A stretch of 64,000 bases of DNA, taken from the NCBI GenBank assembly GCA_016748015.1, contig JAAOMT010000261.1, positions 137,644 to 201,643 of the forward strand. The letters are read 5' to 3'. The first letter of the stretch is position 1, and each line of letters opens with the position of its first letter. Of the stretch, positions 16,501 to 28,499 are shown piece after piece. The stretch is from Geosiphon pyriformis. Taxonomy: Eukaryota > Glomeromycota > Glomeromycetes > Archaeosporales > Geosiphonaceae. Below the pieces are notes generated by a model, which searched no databases, was not told the DNA's origin, and saw nothing but the letters and a program-made list of their open reading frames with translations. Both the position numbers and the translations under genes were made by a program.

Positions 16501-18036
16501 TCCAAGTAACTCACCAAGACTAACTAAACACATCACATTTGAAAAAACATCATCAAAAACATATTCTAAAGACCAATATTGATAAGACCAATCATTAGAA
16601 AAAAATTTTATCATATTATGCTTCCTGATTTAGTCCTTTATAATAACATTAACCTTGGTCTTAACTAGATCAGATTCCAGAATCAGTTCATTTTCAATTA
16701 TCAAATGGTTCAAAACCACCTTTTAAAAAGGACACTCTAACACATTCTTAATCATGTGACTTTTATCAACTGCAAAATTTTCTATCTATCTATCAATAAT
16801 TAACTTTATACTTGACTTCTTAGCTTGCAAAGACTCAGCAAACTTGGAGACATGATATAACTTTTATGCACTGAAAAGAGCCAAACACACATGATCAAAA
16901 CCCACACCAGAGTTCACAATATTCTGTACAATTAAAGCTCTAATACTGTTCAAAGAATTCCAACATTCCATGAGAAAAGCAAACCTATCAACATTCTCCT
17001 TACAAAAAATCTTAGCAATTTTCAAGACCAAAAGCTCCAGCTTATCAAACCTAGAAGATTTCTTGGTAAAAATACCATTGAAATTTTTAAACCAATTCTT
17101 CTTGAATATCTTATTAGCCAATAGTATCATAATCTTGCAAATTGCATCTTACATTGCATCCAAATCCGAGAATTGCATGGAAGTGAAAAAATTATCAGAG
17201 AACATAATGGCATTGGCTATTATAGCATTTTTAAATTTGCTCTATTTTGTATTATTAGCACCCTTAAAATCAAACTTTCAGCAATCTTTATTTGTCTGTC
17301 TGCAAAAAGAGTTCAACTAAGTGTTCAGCAAACTGTCCAGACCCATTAATACAGAAACAGCTTGATAATCAGTGTCAAAGTGATTACTAATATCCATAAC
17401 ATTATGATCTATTATTAAACTAACTAAATTTGACGAAACCAATACATAATTAATTGTTTTTTCTACACCTCTTGAATTCCTTCATGTAGAACTTTTTATA
17501 ACCAAACTACTCACCAAAGAATTGACCAGCCCCAAACTGATACACTTCTTAAAACTAGCACTTTTTTGCAAACCATTTTCATTGAAATCACCACTAATAA
17601 TAATAAAAAAAAATTTGTTAACAGCTTTTGCAATAAAAGAGTTGATTTTTCCAGTCTGCAAAAACCAAATCCCAGATAAAACACCAGCATACAGCTCCAA
17701 GACTAACACAGAAAGTTTATTTTTAAAAAGCAATCTAATAAATAAGAGCTGACCAGGCACCTCAAAAACCTTGCACACATGTTTTGCCAAAGAAAAGTCC
17801 ATGATAACCACAATACTGGCATTCAAATATCTAGAATTCAAACCAGAAGTAAACATACAGACACCTTTAAACTTTCCAGCAATCCATGGACAGACTTTAC
17901 TCTTCAATTTAGTCTCAGTTATAATCAAAATCAAGTTGCCCATATTCTTATGCCAATGAACAACATCTTCCTGCTTGGCAGGAACATTGATGCCCCAAAC
18001 ATTGTACATAGTTATCTTCTAAATCAAACCACTCAT
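13599..18036 (-). pseudogene. LINE copy 1 ORF2 (endonuclease - reverse transcriptase - RNase H)
   Basis: Starts at ATG 18036-18034, overlapping the ORF1 stop. A TAG falls in the sixth codon, where copy 2 has TGA. The endonuclease at 18.0-17.4 kb shows TETKLK and GDFNENG. The RT is represented by fragments over 17.1-15.2 kb (DPLLCEVKRQKS; NKKFSYLVSAVLHLIVSYR). RNase H is at 14.9-14.6 kb (SVYTDRSLRDLG; STLAELQAITLAFE; FMDSQIALNV). The end near 13.6 kb gives YIEKNGIILHDNS. Many stops and frameshifts remove coding capacity. Confidence 0.8.
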
Positions 18037-19878
18037 TGAGATGAAAAAGATAACAAGAGACTTAAACCAGCACACAAATAATCTAACTTTGCTAAAACTA
18101 AACCAACAGAAGTCTTAAAAACCATCAACTTAGATTCTAAACTGCCAACTTTGGTTATTAAGACTTTTAAACTACTCAGACTCAAAGTAAAAACATTAAA
18201 GAAAGCAAAAGAGGGGGGTAAAAGTATCAACTCAGAACTGTTTACAATCATATCCAAAGTCAAATCTTCTTTGGCAGCAATAAAGATAGCCAAGACTTTA
18301 GAAGAGGGAGATAGAGCTTATGGCATCAATTCCATGTTGCTAAGCTTGTACACAATGCCAGAAACTTGATCAGTTAATAGCTTCAAAGATTGTTCCAAAG
18401 AAACCAAACAAACATTCAAAGATAAGTTGTTAGCTAAAACAAGAGGGAGACCACTATTCAAACCCAAGATGCCAGAGAAAGGAGAACCAGAACCAGAAAT
18501 AAAGTGAAGACCATCAGAAAAACCAGCAAGTAAGACCACCTGGGCCCAAGATTTGCTACCAAAGGCAGCAGAGTGAGATATTGGAACACTTTTCTTTTCA
18601 TATAACTTTGCCAACTGAAAATGACATTCATCAGATACAACCCTTTTAAATGCTTTTAAAGACTTAAAAGTAAATGCAACTGGTGCATTACATTTCAAAG
18701 CAGAATGACCAAATCTCCCACATTTCTTACACCAAACCAGATCTATTTTTGCCCAAGAAAGTTTAACATTACTAAGAATCAGCTCCATGTAAAAGGCAGA
18801 TTCCAAATTATTATTAGAGTTAAAACCAACTACAGCATAGCAAATTTTATTACCAGTTTCTATAGATTTGTTTATAATGCAAGTTTTCCCACCAGTCCTT
18901 CCAAAAAAGTCTCAAGATTATGTGCTGTCATACTTACTGGCAAAGTAAACAAAAGCATCCTGAACCAATCCTTAGACACCCAAATTTCACAATCTCTTAC
19001 AGCTTTGGTTATGTACACAGAATTTTTTCCAATCAGGAATGACCATTTTGAGGCCAACAGATTAGCTTGATCCAACTCAGCAAACTTTACCACAGCTTTT
19101 TGCTACATTCCAATTAATTGAATTTTGATCAACTTAATTTTCCCAAATTCGAATACTGTGACAATGATTATGTTTTTAGGTGTATTCATGGGAATTTTTT
19201 TGATTACCACAGCCTGATCTGATCTTATTCCTTGTCTCCTAAAATTACTGTTTACATTAATCTCTTTTTCTCTGGCCAATGACATGGCCATTTCCATGCT
19301 CTTCTCTGAAGTGAAGGTAGATCTGATAATCTCCTTAAATTTTGAGAAAATAGTGGCCCCTCCAAAACCATTGACTAATAAAAAAATTTTTCTAATTAAC
19401 TGAGTTTTTGCTGTTGCTGATTTCTCTTCTATAGCTGAAAGATTAATATCCAAAATAAACGACTTCTTAATTGACACTTCCATAGAAGTTTTGATGATTT
19501 TTGGGTCAATTCACTTCTTGTCAAGAGAGATAAGCAAGTAAGAAGGGAGAACAACTTTATCATCATTCATATAAAAATTGGAAGAACTGAATGGAAAACC
19601 AAAAACAGCACCAGTATTAACTTGCTTTATTTTAAATGTGGTAACAGTTAAGTCCAAAAGAGACTCACCATTTATACCAAACATGCTAACATTTTTATCA
19701 TCACCAAATAGACTTTCCACATCAAAATATACATTATCATTAGGTCCAGATTTACTCAAAAATATATCTCTTTTATTACTAGAGTGTTTGATATTACCAA
19801 GAACAACTTTCTTCTTCTGAGAAAAAAAACCACCAGCAGGACCATGAAAAGCATCTTTAAGTCCTTTTTCTTAGACAT
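18033..19878 (-). pseudogene. LINE copy 1 ORF1 (nucleic-acid-binding protein)
   Basis: Starts at ATG 19878-19876 and ends at TGA 18035-18033. ORF1 of this type coats LINE RNA. The N-terminal third is Lys/Ser-rich. The middle carries a helical/RRM-like stretch (KKSFILDINLSAIEEK; TVFEFGKIKLIKIQLIG). Near 18.7 kb is a CCHC knuckle, CKKCGRFGHSALKC (CX2CX4HX4C), followed by QLAKLYEKK and a coiled-coil-prone tail. In-frame stops interrupt it at about 19500 and at the Trp position before QKAVVKF (about 19103). The stop overlaps the ORF2 start (ATGA). Confidence 0.8.
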
Positions 19879-20028
19879 GATACTACTTGTAGTAGTTTCT
19901 ATATTCACGAAAAATGGGTTATTATTAGATAAAAAAATATTGATATAAATTAAAAAAACAAAAAAACTTTTTTTTATAGGAAATGTGCTTTTTGAGGATT
20001 TTTGGAGATAAGAGAAAAAGAAGTTTAT

Positions 20029-21139
20029 TTACTTTAAAAAAACTTTAAATAAAAAACTTTTATTTAAAACCAAAAATAATGTTTTAATAATAGTTTTTAT
20101 TTGTTTTAATTTTATATTATTTATAATAAATACTTTAAAAAAATATTATTTAACTGGTTTTTATTTTAAAAAAAAGTTTTTAAGTATTAAAATTAAAAAG
20201 TTTTTTTAAATGCATTTTAATAAATTTAAAATTAATAATTAAAATACAAATATAATAAAGTTTCTATATAAAAGATTTTTTTGTTGTAAAAACAATTAAA
20301 CAAAATTTTTTAAAGATATTTTTTTAAATATTAATAATAAAAAACTACTTTTAATAAATTTTAACATATTTTTTTTTGGTTAATAGTTTTTTTTTAATTT
20401 AAGTTTTTTTTAATATTATTTTTACTCATTTTAAAAGCCCAAAAAATTTTAATAACAGATTAACTAACAAATTGTTTTTTTTTGTTTTATTATAATTACT
20501 TTACAAATAATTAAAAAAGTTAAAAACTTTAAAAAACAATAATTATTCTTTTTTATTGTTATTATATTAAATTTTTTGTAATTTCAAATAAAATCTTAGA
20601 TAAATTTTTGTCATAACAACTAATTTTTTTTAATATAAACAACAATATTTATAACATGTTTTTCAAAATAAACCAAAATTAATTATTAATTATATTATTA
20701 AAAATAATATTTTTTAACAGATTTTTATTAATTTTAAAAACAAACAAAACATATTTTTGTATATATTTTCAACCAATTAATTTATCAAATTATTTAATTT
20801 TAAAAATTAAATTGATCAAATAAAAATTAAATTAATATTTTTTTTTGTTTTTTAATAATATTATTTTTAATAGTATTTAAAAAAAAATTATTAGTTATTA
20901 AAGCTTTGTTAAATAAATAGTCTTTATTTTGATGTTTAATATATTTTTTTAAGATTAAATTGGCTTTTATTAAAATTATATTTTAGTTTTTGTGTAATTT
21001 TTTTTAAGTAAAATTTAATATTAATCTCTAATTCTTTTGAATAATTTTAAGTCTTGAATTTTGTAATTGAGTTAAGAATAGAAGTTGAAATTAATATTGT
21101 AATACTAATTTTTAAGCTAATAATTAATAGACAAAAAAA
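20029..21139. repeat. Extremely AT-rich block X2 between two head-to-head LINEs
   Basis: 1.1 kb of A/T homopolymer-rich sequence with no credible ORF. The part at about 20.4-21.0 kb is homologous by eye to the inverse of 12.8-13.45 kb. If the LINEs transcribe from their 5' ends, this interval would hold two divergent upstream regions. Confidence 0.6.
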
Positions 21140-21276
21140 AAAACTTCTTTCTCTTTTACCTCCTAAAATCTTCAAAAAAGTGTATTTCAAAAGAAGTTTT
21201 TTTTTTCTGCTATTTCATACTGTCTTCCATTACTTTACAAGAAACAAATCCTTTTGTTGTTGACTTGGCTGCTCCC

Positions 21277-23117
21277 ATGAGTAGTACTGGTGCTAAAAAA
21301 AGGTCGTTTAGAGTTCCAACTTCTGGTTCAGTTAGTAGTAGTTCAAGTCATAAGGTCAAGAAACCTCCTGGTGGTGCTAAGCTTTCAAGTAAAGATGTGG
21401 CTCTTGAAGGTAATGGATCTGGTCAAGTAGTTGAGCAGTTTAATAGCATAGATACTGATGGGGAGGCTTCCAAAGGTGAAAAAGTATCCAATTCCAAGAT
21501 GAATACACCCCAAGCCAAGCGTTTCAATAATGGTGTGATTGTTGGCTCCCCCTTCAGCTTTATTAATTTTGACATAGAGGAGGAAGAGGAGGTTCTCTTC
21601 CCTCCCCATAAGTTTTTCTCTTTGGAAAAGGTGTGGATGGACCCCAAAATTGTTAAAACCCAGATGGAGGTAGCTGTGAAGAAATCTTTCATTTTGGACA
21701 TTAATCTTTCGGCTGTAAAAGAGAAATTGGCGATGACTAAAACTCAGGTTATAAGGAAATTGTTTTCACAAATCAATGGTTTTGGGGGGGCCACTACCCC
21801 CTCAAAATTTGAAGGGATCATCAGATCAATGTTTACTTCATCTAAGAGCATGGAAAAAGATGCATTATTGGCCAGGGAAAATGGGATCATCATAAACACC
21901 AATCTCAGAAACAAGGAGTTCATTCAGATCGGGCTGTGGTAATAAAGAAAATTCCCATGGACATGCCAAAAGAAATGATCGTCACCACAGTATCCGAGTA
22001 TGGTCAGATTGTGTCTATCAAAGTTCAGTTAATTGGGCTGTGGCAGAAGGCTGTGGTGGAGTTTGCCAAATCAAGTCAGGCAAATCAGTTGGCAGCTAAA
22101 TGGTCTTTCTTAATTGGGAAAGATTCAGTGCACATGGCCAAAGCTGTAAAGAATCGTGAAACATGGGCATCTAGAGATCAGTATAGAGCGCTTTTGTTTA
22201 CTTTGCCGGTGGGAACAACGGCTTATGATCTTGGCAATCTTTTGGCAAGGGCTAGTGAGAAAACTTGTGTTATAAACTGATCTTTGGACACTGGCAATAG
22301 AGTTTGTTGTGCTGTGGTTTGTTTTGAGAATGACAAGGATTTGGAGTCTGTGTTTTGTACTGAGTCTGTTTTTGGTGGGGTGAAACTTTCTTGGATTAGA
22401 TTGGACCTGGTTTGGTGTGAACGGTGTGGAAAACTTGGTCATTCTGTTTTAAAGTGTGATGCTGAGATCTTACATTCTCCTAAACTTTCCAAGTCATTTA
22501 AAAAGGTTGTCTCTGATGAGAACCGCCTTTAATTGGCCAAGCTATATGCAAAAAAGTGTGTGCCTATTTCCAGACCGGCTGCATTTGGTGGCAAATCGTG
22601 GGCCCAGGTTGTCTTTTTAGCATCTTCATCTAATGGTCTTTACTTTGGGTCTGGTCCTGGTTTTGGCTTTTCTCTTGGCATTACAGGTTTGGTTGGTCAC
22701 TCATTTCTCACAGGTCCTGTTGGTTCAATTTTGGAAACTCGTCTTGCTTCTTTGGAGCACTCTTTGGAACTTTTCACGAATAAGGTGTCTGATATTATTA
22801 ACAAACTTAACAGTTTATGCTTGGTGCTTTTGGCTCTTGCCTCCTCTTCTCAACCCTTGGTTGCCCCTGGTTCGGTTGATATGAAATTTGGTTCGGATAT
22901 GGTTTTGGATGAACCTGATTCTGTGATTGTTCCTTCTTTTTCGGTTTTCTCTGGTGCCTCAAGTTTGGGTTTGAATAGTTCAAAAATTCTGACTTCGAAA
23001 GTAGGATGCTTGGAGTTGAAGTTGGTGGCTCTCAAAGCTTTGGTCTGTTCGGTATTGAAGAAGTTAGATCAGATGTATGCTGGCTCAGATTCTGCAGTCT
23101 CTTTTGCACCCCAATGA
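21277..23117 (+). pseudogene. LINE copy 2 ORF1
   Basis: ATG at 21277, TGA at 23115-23117, about 613 codons. The N-terminus is Ser/Lys-rich with an acidic patch (FDIEEEEEVLF). The RRM-like middle shows TTVSEYGQIVSIKVQLIG then LWQKAVVEFAKSSQANQL. The knuckle is CERCGKLGHSVLKC (about 22420). The C-terminal part is Ser/Leu-rich with heptad-like spacing (ETRLASLEHSLELFTNKV). A one-base frameshift lies near 21920. TGA at about 22278 probably replaced an Arg codon. TAA at 22530 replaced the Gln that copy 1 still has in QLAKLY. Confidence 0.85.
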
Positions 23118-26100
23118 ATAATTTAGTGTGAAAAATAGCCATGTGTAATGTCAGGGGAATGAACAATTCAGCAAAGCAAGAGGACATTATACATTGGCAC
23201 AGAGATATGAACAATTTAGTTTCAATTGTTACTGAGACAAAGTTAAAAGATAAGGTTCGGCCTTGGATTGCTAGCAAATTCAATGATGTTTGGGTCTTCA
23301 TTTCTGGTTTGAATTCTGGTCATCTTGGTTCTGGTGTGGCGATCATTATAAACAATTCTCTGGCCAAACACATGTGCAAAGTTTCTGAGGTCCCTGGTTG
23401 TCTTATTTCTGTTAAGTTGCTTTTTAGGAATAAACTCTCGGTTTCTATTTTGGGTTTGTATGCTGGCGTGTTGGCTTCTGTGCACTTCTCTCAGGCCGAT
23501 GACATAAATACTTTGATCACTAATGCTGTGAATGAATCATCTTTTGTGGTCTTAGGTGGTGACTTCAATGAAGATGGTTTGCGTAGAAGCGCCAGTTTCA
23601 GAAAGTGCAGTAGCTTGGGTCTGGTCAACTCTCTTGTTGGTAGTCTGTTTGTGAAAGTTCCAACATGGAGTAATTCCCGGGGTGTGTCAAAAACAATTGA
23701 TTATCTTTTTGTGTCTCCCAATTTGGTCAATGCTATTGTGAATCGTGATGTTCTGGATGTGTCCGACTTCTTTGATATTGACCATCAAGCTGTTTCTGCA
23801 TCAATTGGTTTAGATGGTCTCTTGGATACACATTTGTGTTCTGTTCGCAAGCAGGCCAATAGGGATTGTTGAAAGTACAATTTTAAGGATGCTAGTGTTG
23901 CCTTGTGGTTGAGATTCAGGGAGGCCATAACAGTAAATGCTGTCATGTTTTTTGATGATTTTTTGGCTGCCAGGGAACTGTTGGATTTGGATGTGATGTA
24001 AGATGCTGTTCGAAAAACAGTGAGCTTTTCAGCAAGTGAAGTTTTCAGGAAAAAATGGTTTAAAGATTATAACAGCATTTTCACTAAGCATTCATCCAAG
24101 TTCCATAAGTTAGAACTTTTAGTGTCCAAGTTGGTCAAGGCTTCCCGTTCTGTTGATTGTGATGTGTTTGTGTTACTGCTTGATACTTGGGAATCGCTTG
24201 ATCCTGCTGGTGCTGCTGTAGTGAGGTTTTTTTTTCTCTTAAAGTCTCCTTTTGATGACATTCATTCAGCTCTGTCCAAAGCCAGGAAGTCTTATCATGC
24301 CTCAAAGTTGTCAAAATCAAAACGTGCTGTAGATTCACAAATTATATCTGCTATTGATAAGAGGATGGAGAGCTTTGAATCTAACAAGGATCATACTATT
24401 AGAAGTGTCTTGGAAAGGCCTTTTTGCAAGGTGGTTTTGGATCATTTGGTCATTGGTGATGAGCTGTATTTGGAACCTGATTATGTTAGAAAGAAAGTGG
24501 ATGAGATTATGGAGAGGTGAACTTATAAACGTGGAGTGGTTCTTGATATTCCAGGAAATTGGTTTCACCAATATTGGCCTTTGGATTACGTGTTTGATGG
24601 TGCTTTTTTAGATGTGATAAGCTGTGTTAGTTTTGATAAAATGTCTGGCATGGTCTCTGACCTACCTGATGGGAAGGCTGCTGGTCTCTCAGGTATCTCC
24701 AATAAACTTTGGGAACACTGTGACAAATCTGTACTTGATATGCTCTTAGTGCTTATTAATTCTTGTCTTCATGGTGAGTCTGTGCCTGGTGCTTGGAAGG
24801 AAGCCTAGGTGTTGATGATTTCCAAACCTTATGAATGGGAGGGTGTGTTTACAAACACTTGTCCTATTGCTTTGATTAAGATGGCTCAAAAAATTCTTTC
24901 CAAGATTCTCTCTGATAGGATCTCTTTGGCATGTAGCAAGTTTGATGTTCTTCATGGGGACAATTTTTCAGTTCTCAAAGACACTACAACTCAGTTTCCT
25001 ATTTTTGCGATTGGTTCGGTGATCGAGGATGCTCTTGAAAAAAACCGGGAGCTTTGGCTGGTTTTACAAGACATGTGGAAAGCATATGACTCAGTCGGTT
25101 GGGATCATCTTAAGAAAAGTTTGGTTAGAATAAAAATGTGCTGTAGGTTTATTAGGTTTTTTGGGAATATTTATAATGGTCGCACCAACTGGGTTATGAC
25201 TGATTTTGGGTTGACAGATGGTTATTATGTACATAATGGCTTGGACCAAGGGGAGATGTTTTCGTCTCTTCTTTGGTGTATATTTTATGATCCTCTCTTG
25301 TGCAAAGTTAAGAGGCAGGAGAGTATGTGTGGTTACAGGTTAAATTCTCATTTCATTGCTAAGACGGCCATGTGGAGTCTCGGGCTGATATGTTGTCTTT
25401 CTTCGCTGCTGGCACTTTTGTGGATGATACGATCTGGGTGAGTAGCAGTCAGACTGCCACTCAACACATTCTTGATGTGGCTAGTGAGTTTTTTCGCATC
25501 AATAATATTTCAATTAATAATGATAAGACAGTAGCCATTCCAATTAATAGCCATGCCAGTGCACCTTCTCTTTTCATCAGTGGATTCCCTATTTCAATAG
25601 CTAAATCAGGCGAATCACATCATTATCTGGGTATCTTTGTGTCATTTGAAGAACTGTCAAAGCCCAGCCTGGCAAAAGCCCATTTGAATGTTCGTTTGTT
25701 TACCAACTTGGTTCTAAGAAAGGCCGTATCCAACAAACAATTTCTATATTTAATGTCAGCTGTCCTCCACCCCATCATCAGTTATAGGACTCAGTTTAGT
25801 TTTGTTTCTATCAGTGTGTGTAATAAATAGGATGCTTTGATTCATAGGGGCTTAAAATCCAAGTCTGGATTATCTCTTGATTTTTCTAGTGACACGATCC
25901 ATTACCCTTCATTCTATGAGTTGAAATCTTTCATTCAAATTCAATCAGAGAGTAAAGTCGCTTCCCTTATTTGTTTTGCAAACTCAGTGGGAATTCTGGG
26001 TTGCCTATTTGCCCACAGGTCTCATGACTTACAAGTTTCAAGCTGGCACCCTGTTTATCCTTTGAGTGTTCCTGTTCGTATTCGAGTCAGCCCTTTGAAC

Positions 26101-27801
26101 AATTTTTTAGTGGGTGTTGTTTGTGTTCTCATCGATTGTAATTTATCTTTGAGTGGTTCTTTTGATAGTCCATTTCGGCTTTGTAGTGGGGTACCCATGT
26201 TTACCATTCTTGGTGAGTCTAGATTTGTCAAGTTCTTTCCTTCACTCCAGCAATATGGCATCGCCTTTGTTAACCAACTTCATGATTGTTATGGTGCCAT
26301 GTTTGACTGGTACAAATTCAAGCGGTGGAAGAGGTTGGACCCTCGTGGCCCAACTCCTGAGTGGTTTATGCTTTCTGTCAAGTTCCTGTCTAATACATCT
26401 TCCTCTTGTGCCCCTTTTTCTGCTTTGGTTGATGTGGGTCTTCAGAGTATTCTCATTTCTCCTGGCTTTGTGTTGGTTCGTAATCAGCTTTCCCAAGTTC
26501 TTTCTAGTAGCATTTCTGTTTATACAAATAGGTTTCTAACAAACCTTGGCACCGAGAATTGTATGGCTGGGGCTGGTGTTTTTTTTAGTGACATTGATCT
26601 GGGTTTGGGTGTTGGAGTTTTGGGTCTGCTGTCTTCTACTTTGGTGGAAATGCAAGCTATTGTGCTGGCACTGAAGTGTGTCCCCTGTTCTAGTTTTGTT
26701 TGTCTGTTCTCTGATAGTCAAGCTGCTTTGGACGCCTGCAAATCGGAATTGGGACTGGTACATCCAGATTTTTGCAACTGTTGTTGGGTCGAATGCCAGC
26801 ATATTGTAAACATTATTTGTGACAAAAATTTGATGATTGAATGGCACAAAGTGAAAGGTCACTCTGGTGTGATTGGAAATGAACGTGCTGATGCTATAGC
26901 TGGGGCTTCCTCTCACTCGGGCTGGTTCTTTCCTTCTCAATTGCATGTGTGCTTCTTATTGGCAGATGGTGGGGCTGTTTCTGGCAATTCTAGGCATTTT
27001 GTTCGCAATATTTTTTGCTCTGTTAGTCGTGCGCACTGGAAGATTGGTTCTGGTTCTAAATTTCTGCCTGCCGGTTTGTTCGCAGACGTTGATTGGTCCT
27101 GCTCCTTACTGGTATGACACCTTGATTAACACATGGCTGCTGGCCACACTAGCAAGCCTACAGCAGATGCGCACAGTTTTTTCATGAAGGCATTGCATCA
27201 CCAGCTGCCTGTTGCTGTTTGTAAATACTTGTATAACAGAAGATACCCCAGCATATTGTGCTTATATTGTGGTGAGGTGGAGATATTGGATCATGTTTTC
27301 TCTTGCAAGGTTGATGGCTCTGCACGTCTTCAGATACTGGATACATGTTCGAAATCTTGGATGGTGCTTTCTGGCCTGTCTCTCTTTTCTTCCTGTGTGC
27401 TGCAATTGCTGTCTTCTTGTGCCTCTGATGTCTCTGTATTTATGGCTCTCTTTAAAGGGTTTGTTTTTAGTGAGTGGCTTCGTGAAACTGTCTCTGTTTT
27501 CGAAGCTCACAAGATTGCTCATTTGAATATTATTGAGTTTGTGCATTCCCTTAGTTTTGCTTTTAGGAATGATATTTGGTTGGTTTGGATTAAGCATCAT
27601 GCATTTATAGAAAAAAATAATCTCATCCCACTTAACGGTTCAGTTTCTATCTCGGTCCCTGGCTCGGCTTCTAGGTTCTCGGCTGGTGTCATTTAGCTAC
27701 TTGGTGTGGCTGAAGCTCTTGGTGTTTGTTTTGGCTTTCGTAAACAATGTTTTTTCTTTTTTGGTGTTGGTGATTCTGTTTCGGTACATATAATTGCATA
27801 G
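23114..27801 (+). pseudogene. LINE copy 2 ORF2 (APE endonuclease - RT - RNase H - zinc end)
   Basis: The polyprotein nicks target DNA, reverse-transcribes LINE RNA and removes the RNA strand. Endonuclease (23.14-23.87 kb): TETKLKD, GGDFNEDG, TIDYLFVS and DIDHQAV. RT (24.5-25.8 kb): DGKAAGLSGISNKLWEH, PIALIKMAQKILSKILS, LVLQDMWKAYDSV and the catalytic FVDDTIW. RNase H (26.5-26.9 kb): SVYTNRFL (first Asp now Asn), VEMQAIVLAL, FSDSQAALDAC and HKVKGHSGVIGNERAD. The C-terminal zinc-binding end is CLYCGEVEILDHVFSC (about 27260). ATG 23114 overlaps the ORF1 stop. Stops at 23129, 23869, 23999, 24518, 24806, 25828, 27115, 27127 and 27694, and a frameshift at 25368, disable it. ORF2 would end at 27801. 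Confidence 0.88.
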
Positions 27802-27935
27802 TGTTGTTCTGATCGGCCTGAGTGGCTGGTCGCGTGTTGAAAAAAGCATGATTCACACTTAGTTTATGTCATTTCTTTGATATATAGCTCTAGGTAGTGT
27901 TTAGACCTCACTCATAAAATATAATAAAAAAAAAA

Positions 27936-28440
27936 AAAATTTAATTATTAAAAATAATATTAGATTTTTTTATATAAAATTTGTATTTTAAATATCTTTA
28001 AATATTATTACATAAATTAAACTTATTGTTATTAGAGGTTTTTGGTCTCTTTTCTTGAATGTTATTAATGGTTGTTTGTTGTAAATTCACATTTTCTAGA
28101 AGTAGTTAAACCTTCAATAACTGAATTATCTTCAAATTATCTTCTATAATTTGAACTACTAGACTTATAAGTAGAATGGCCAATTCTGTGCCAGTTTTTT
28201 TATGTAGTTACATTGTAGTAAATATCAACTTTTTCTTAGAAATTGCTTGTCTGAAAGCTTACTAAATTGTGTAGTTATTTTGTTGTAAAAGTCAACTCTT
28301 CTATAAGAATCTTGTCTGTAGGCTATCCTAATGATTATAATAGAAAAAAAAGAAAAAAAGAAAAAAAATGTAAAAAAAATAAAATTCTATTAAGAAAAAC
28401 ATTTTCTATTCAGGCCTGAAGTCACTAACAAATGATTGAA
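27936..28440. repeat. AT-rich spacer with degenerate tandem duplication
   Basis: Between LINE copy 2 and gypsy element F. Two imperfect copies of a roughly 60-bp unit lie at about 28203-28262 and 28271-28328. Both contain TGTAGTTA, then GTAA, then TCAACT, then CTTGTCTG. A (GAAAAAA)n tract follows at 28345-28380. It may be F's 3' LTR read on the minus strand, but no clean LTR ends or polypurine tract were found. Confidence 0.45.
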
Positions 28441-28499
28441 ATTGATAGCTAATTAATTTTAAAATGTTAGTTGTGTTGAGGGAATTTTAAGTGTAATAA

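Larger units (their letters stand above)
13475..20028 (-). mobile_element. LINE copy 1, nearly full length, decayed
   Basis: Two-ORF non-LTR retrotransposon on the minus strand, same family as the copy at 21.1-27.9 kb. The 5' boundary is set by shared leader sequence (AAACTTCTTTCTCTT-like) near 20028. The 3' boundary is set by a shared end (TAGGTAGTRTTTRRAYCTCACTYATAAAATAT) followed by an A/T-rich tail near 13475. The order is ORF1 with RRM-like and zinc-knuckle parts, then ORF2 with AP-type endonuclease, reverse transcriptase, RNase H and a C-terminal zinc-binding end. This organisation fits Tad/I-like LINEs; the clade call is an inference. Confidence 0.85.
21140..27935 (+). mobile_element. 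LINE copy 2, full length, decayed
   Basis: Plus-strand sister of the copy at 13.5-20.0 kb, less eroded. The leader starts near 21140, ORF1 at 21277, ORF2 at 23114, and the 3' UTR ends in CTCACTCATAAAATATAATAAAAAA near 27930. No target-site duplication could be identified because both flanks are A/T tracts. Two single-base frameshifts (about 21920 and 25368) and about ten in-frame stops inactivate it. Confidence 0.9.

Noticed and set aside
21385-27600. Several 60-136-codon antisense ORFs in LINE copy 2
   Set aside because: They mirror the coding frame of ORF1/ORF2 on the other strand and show no domain of their own.
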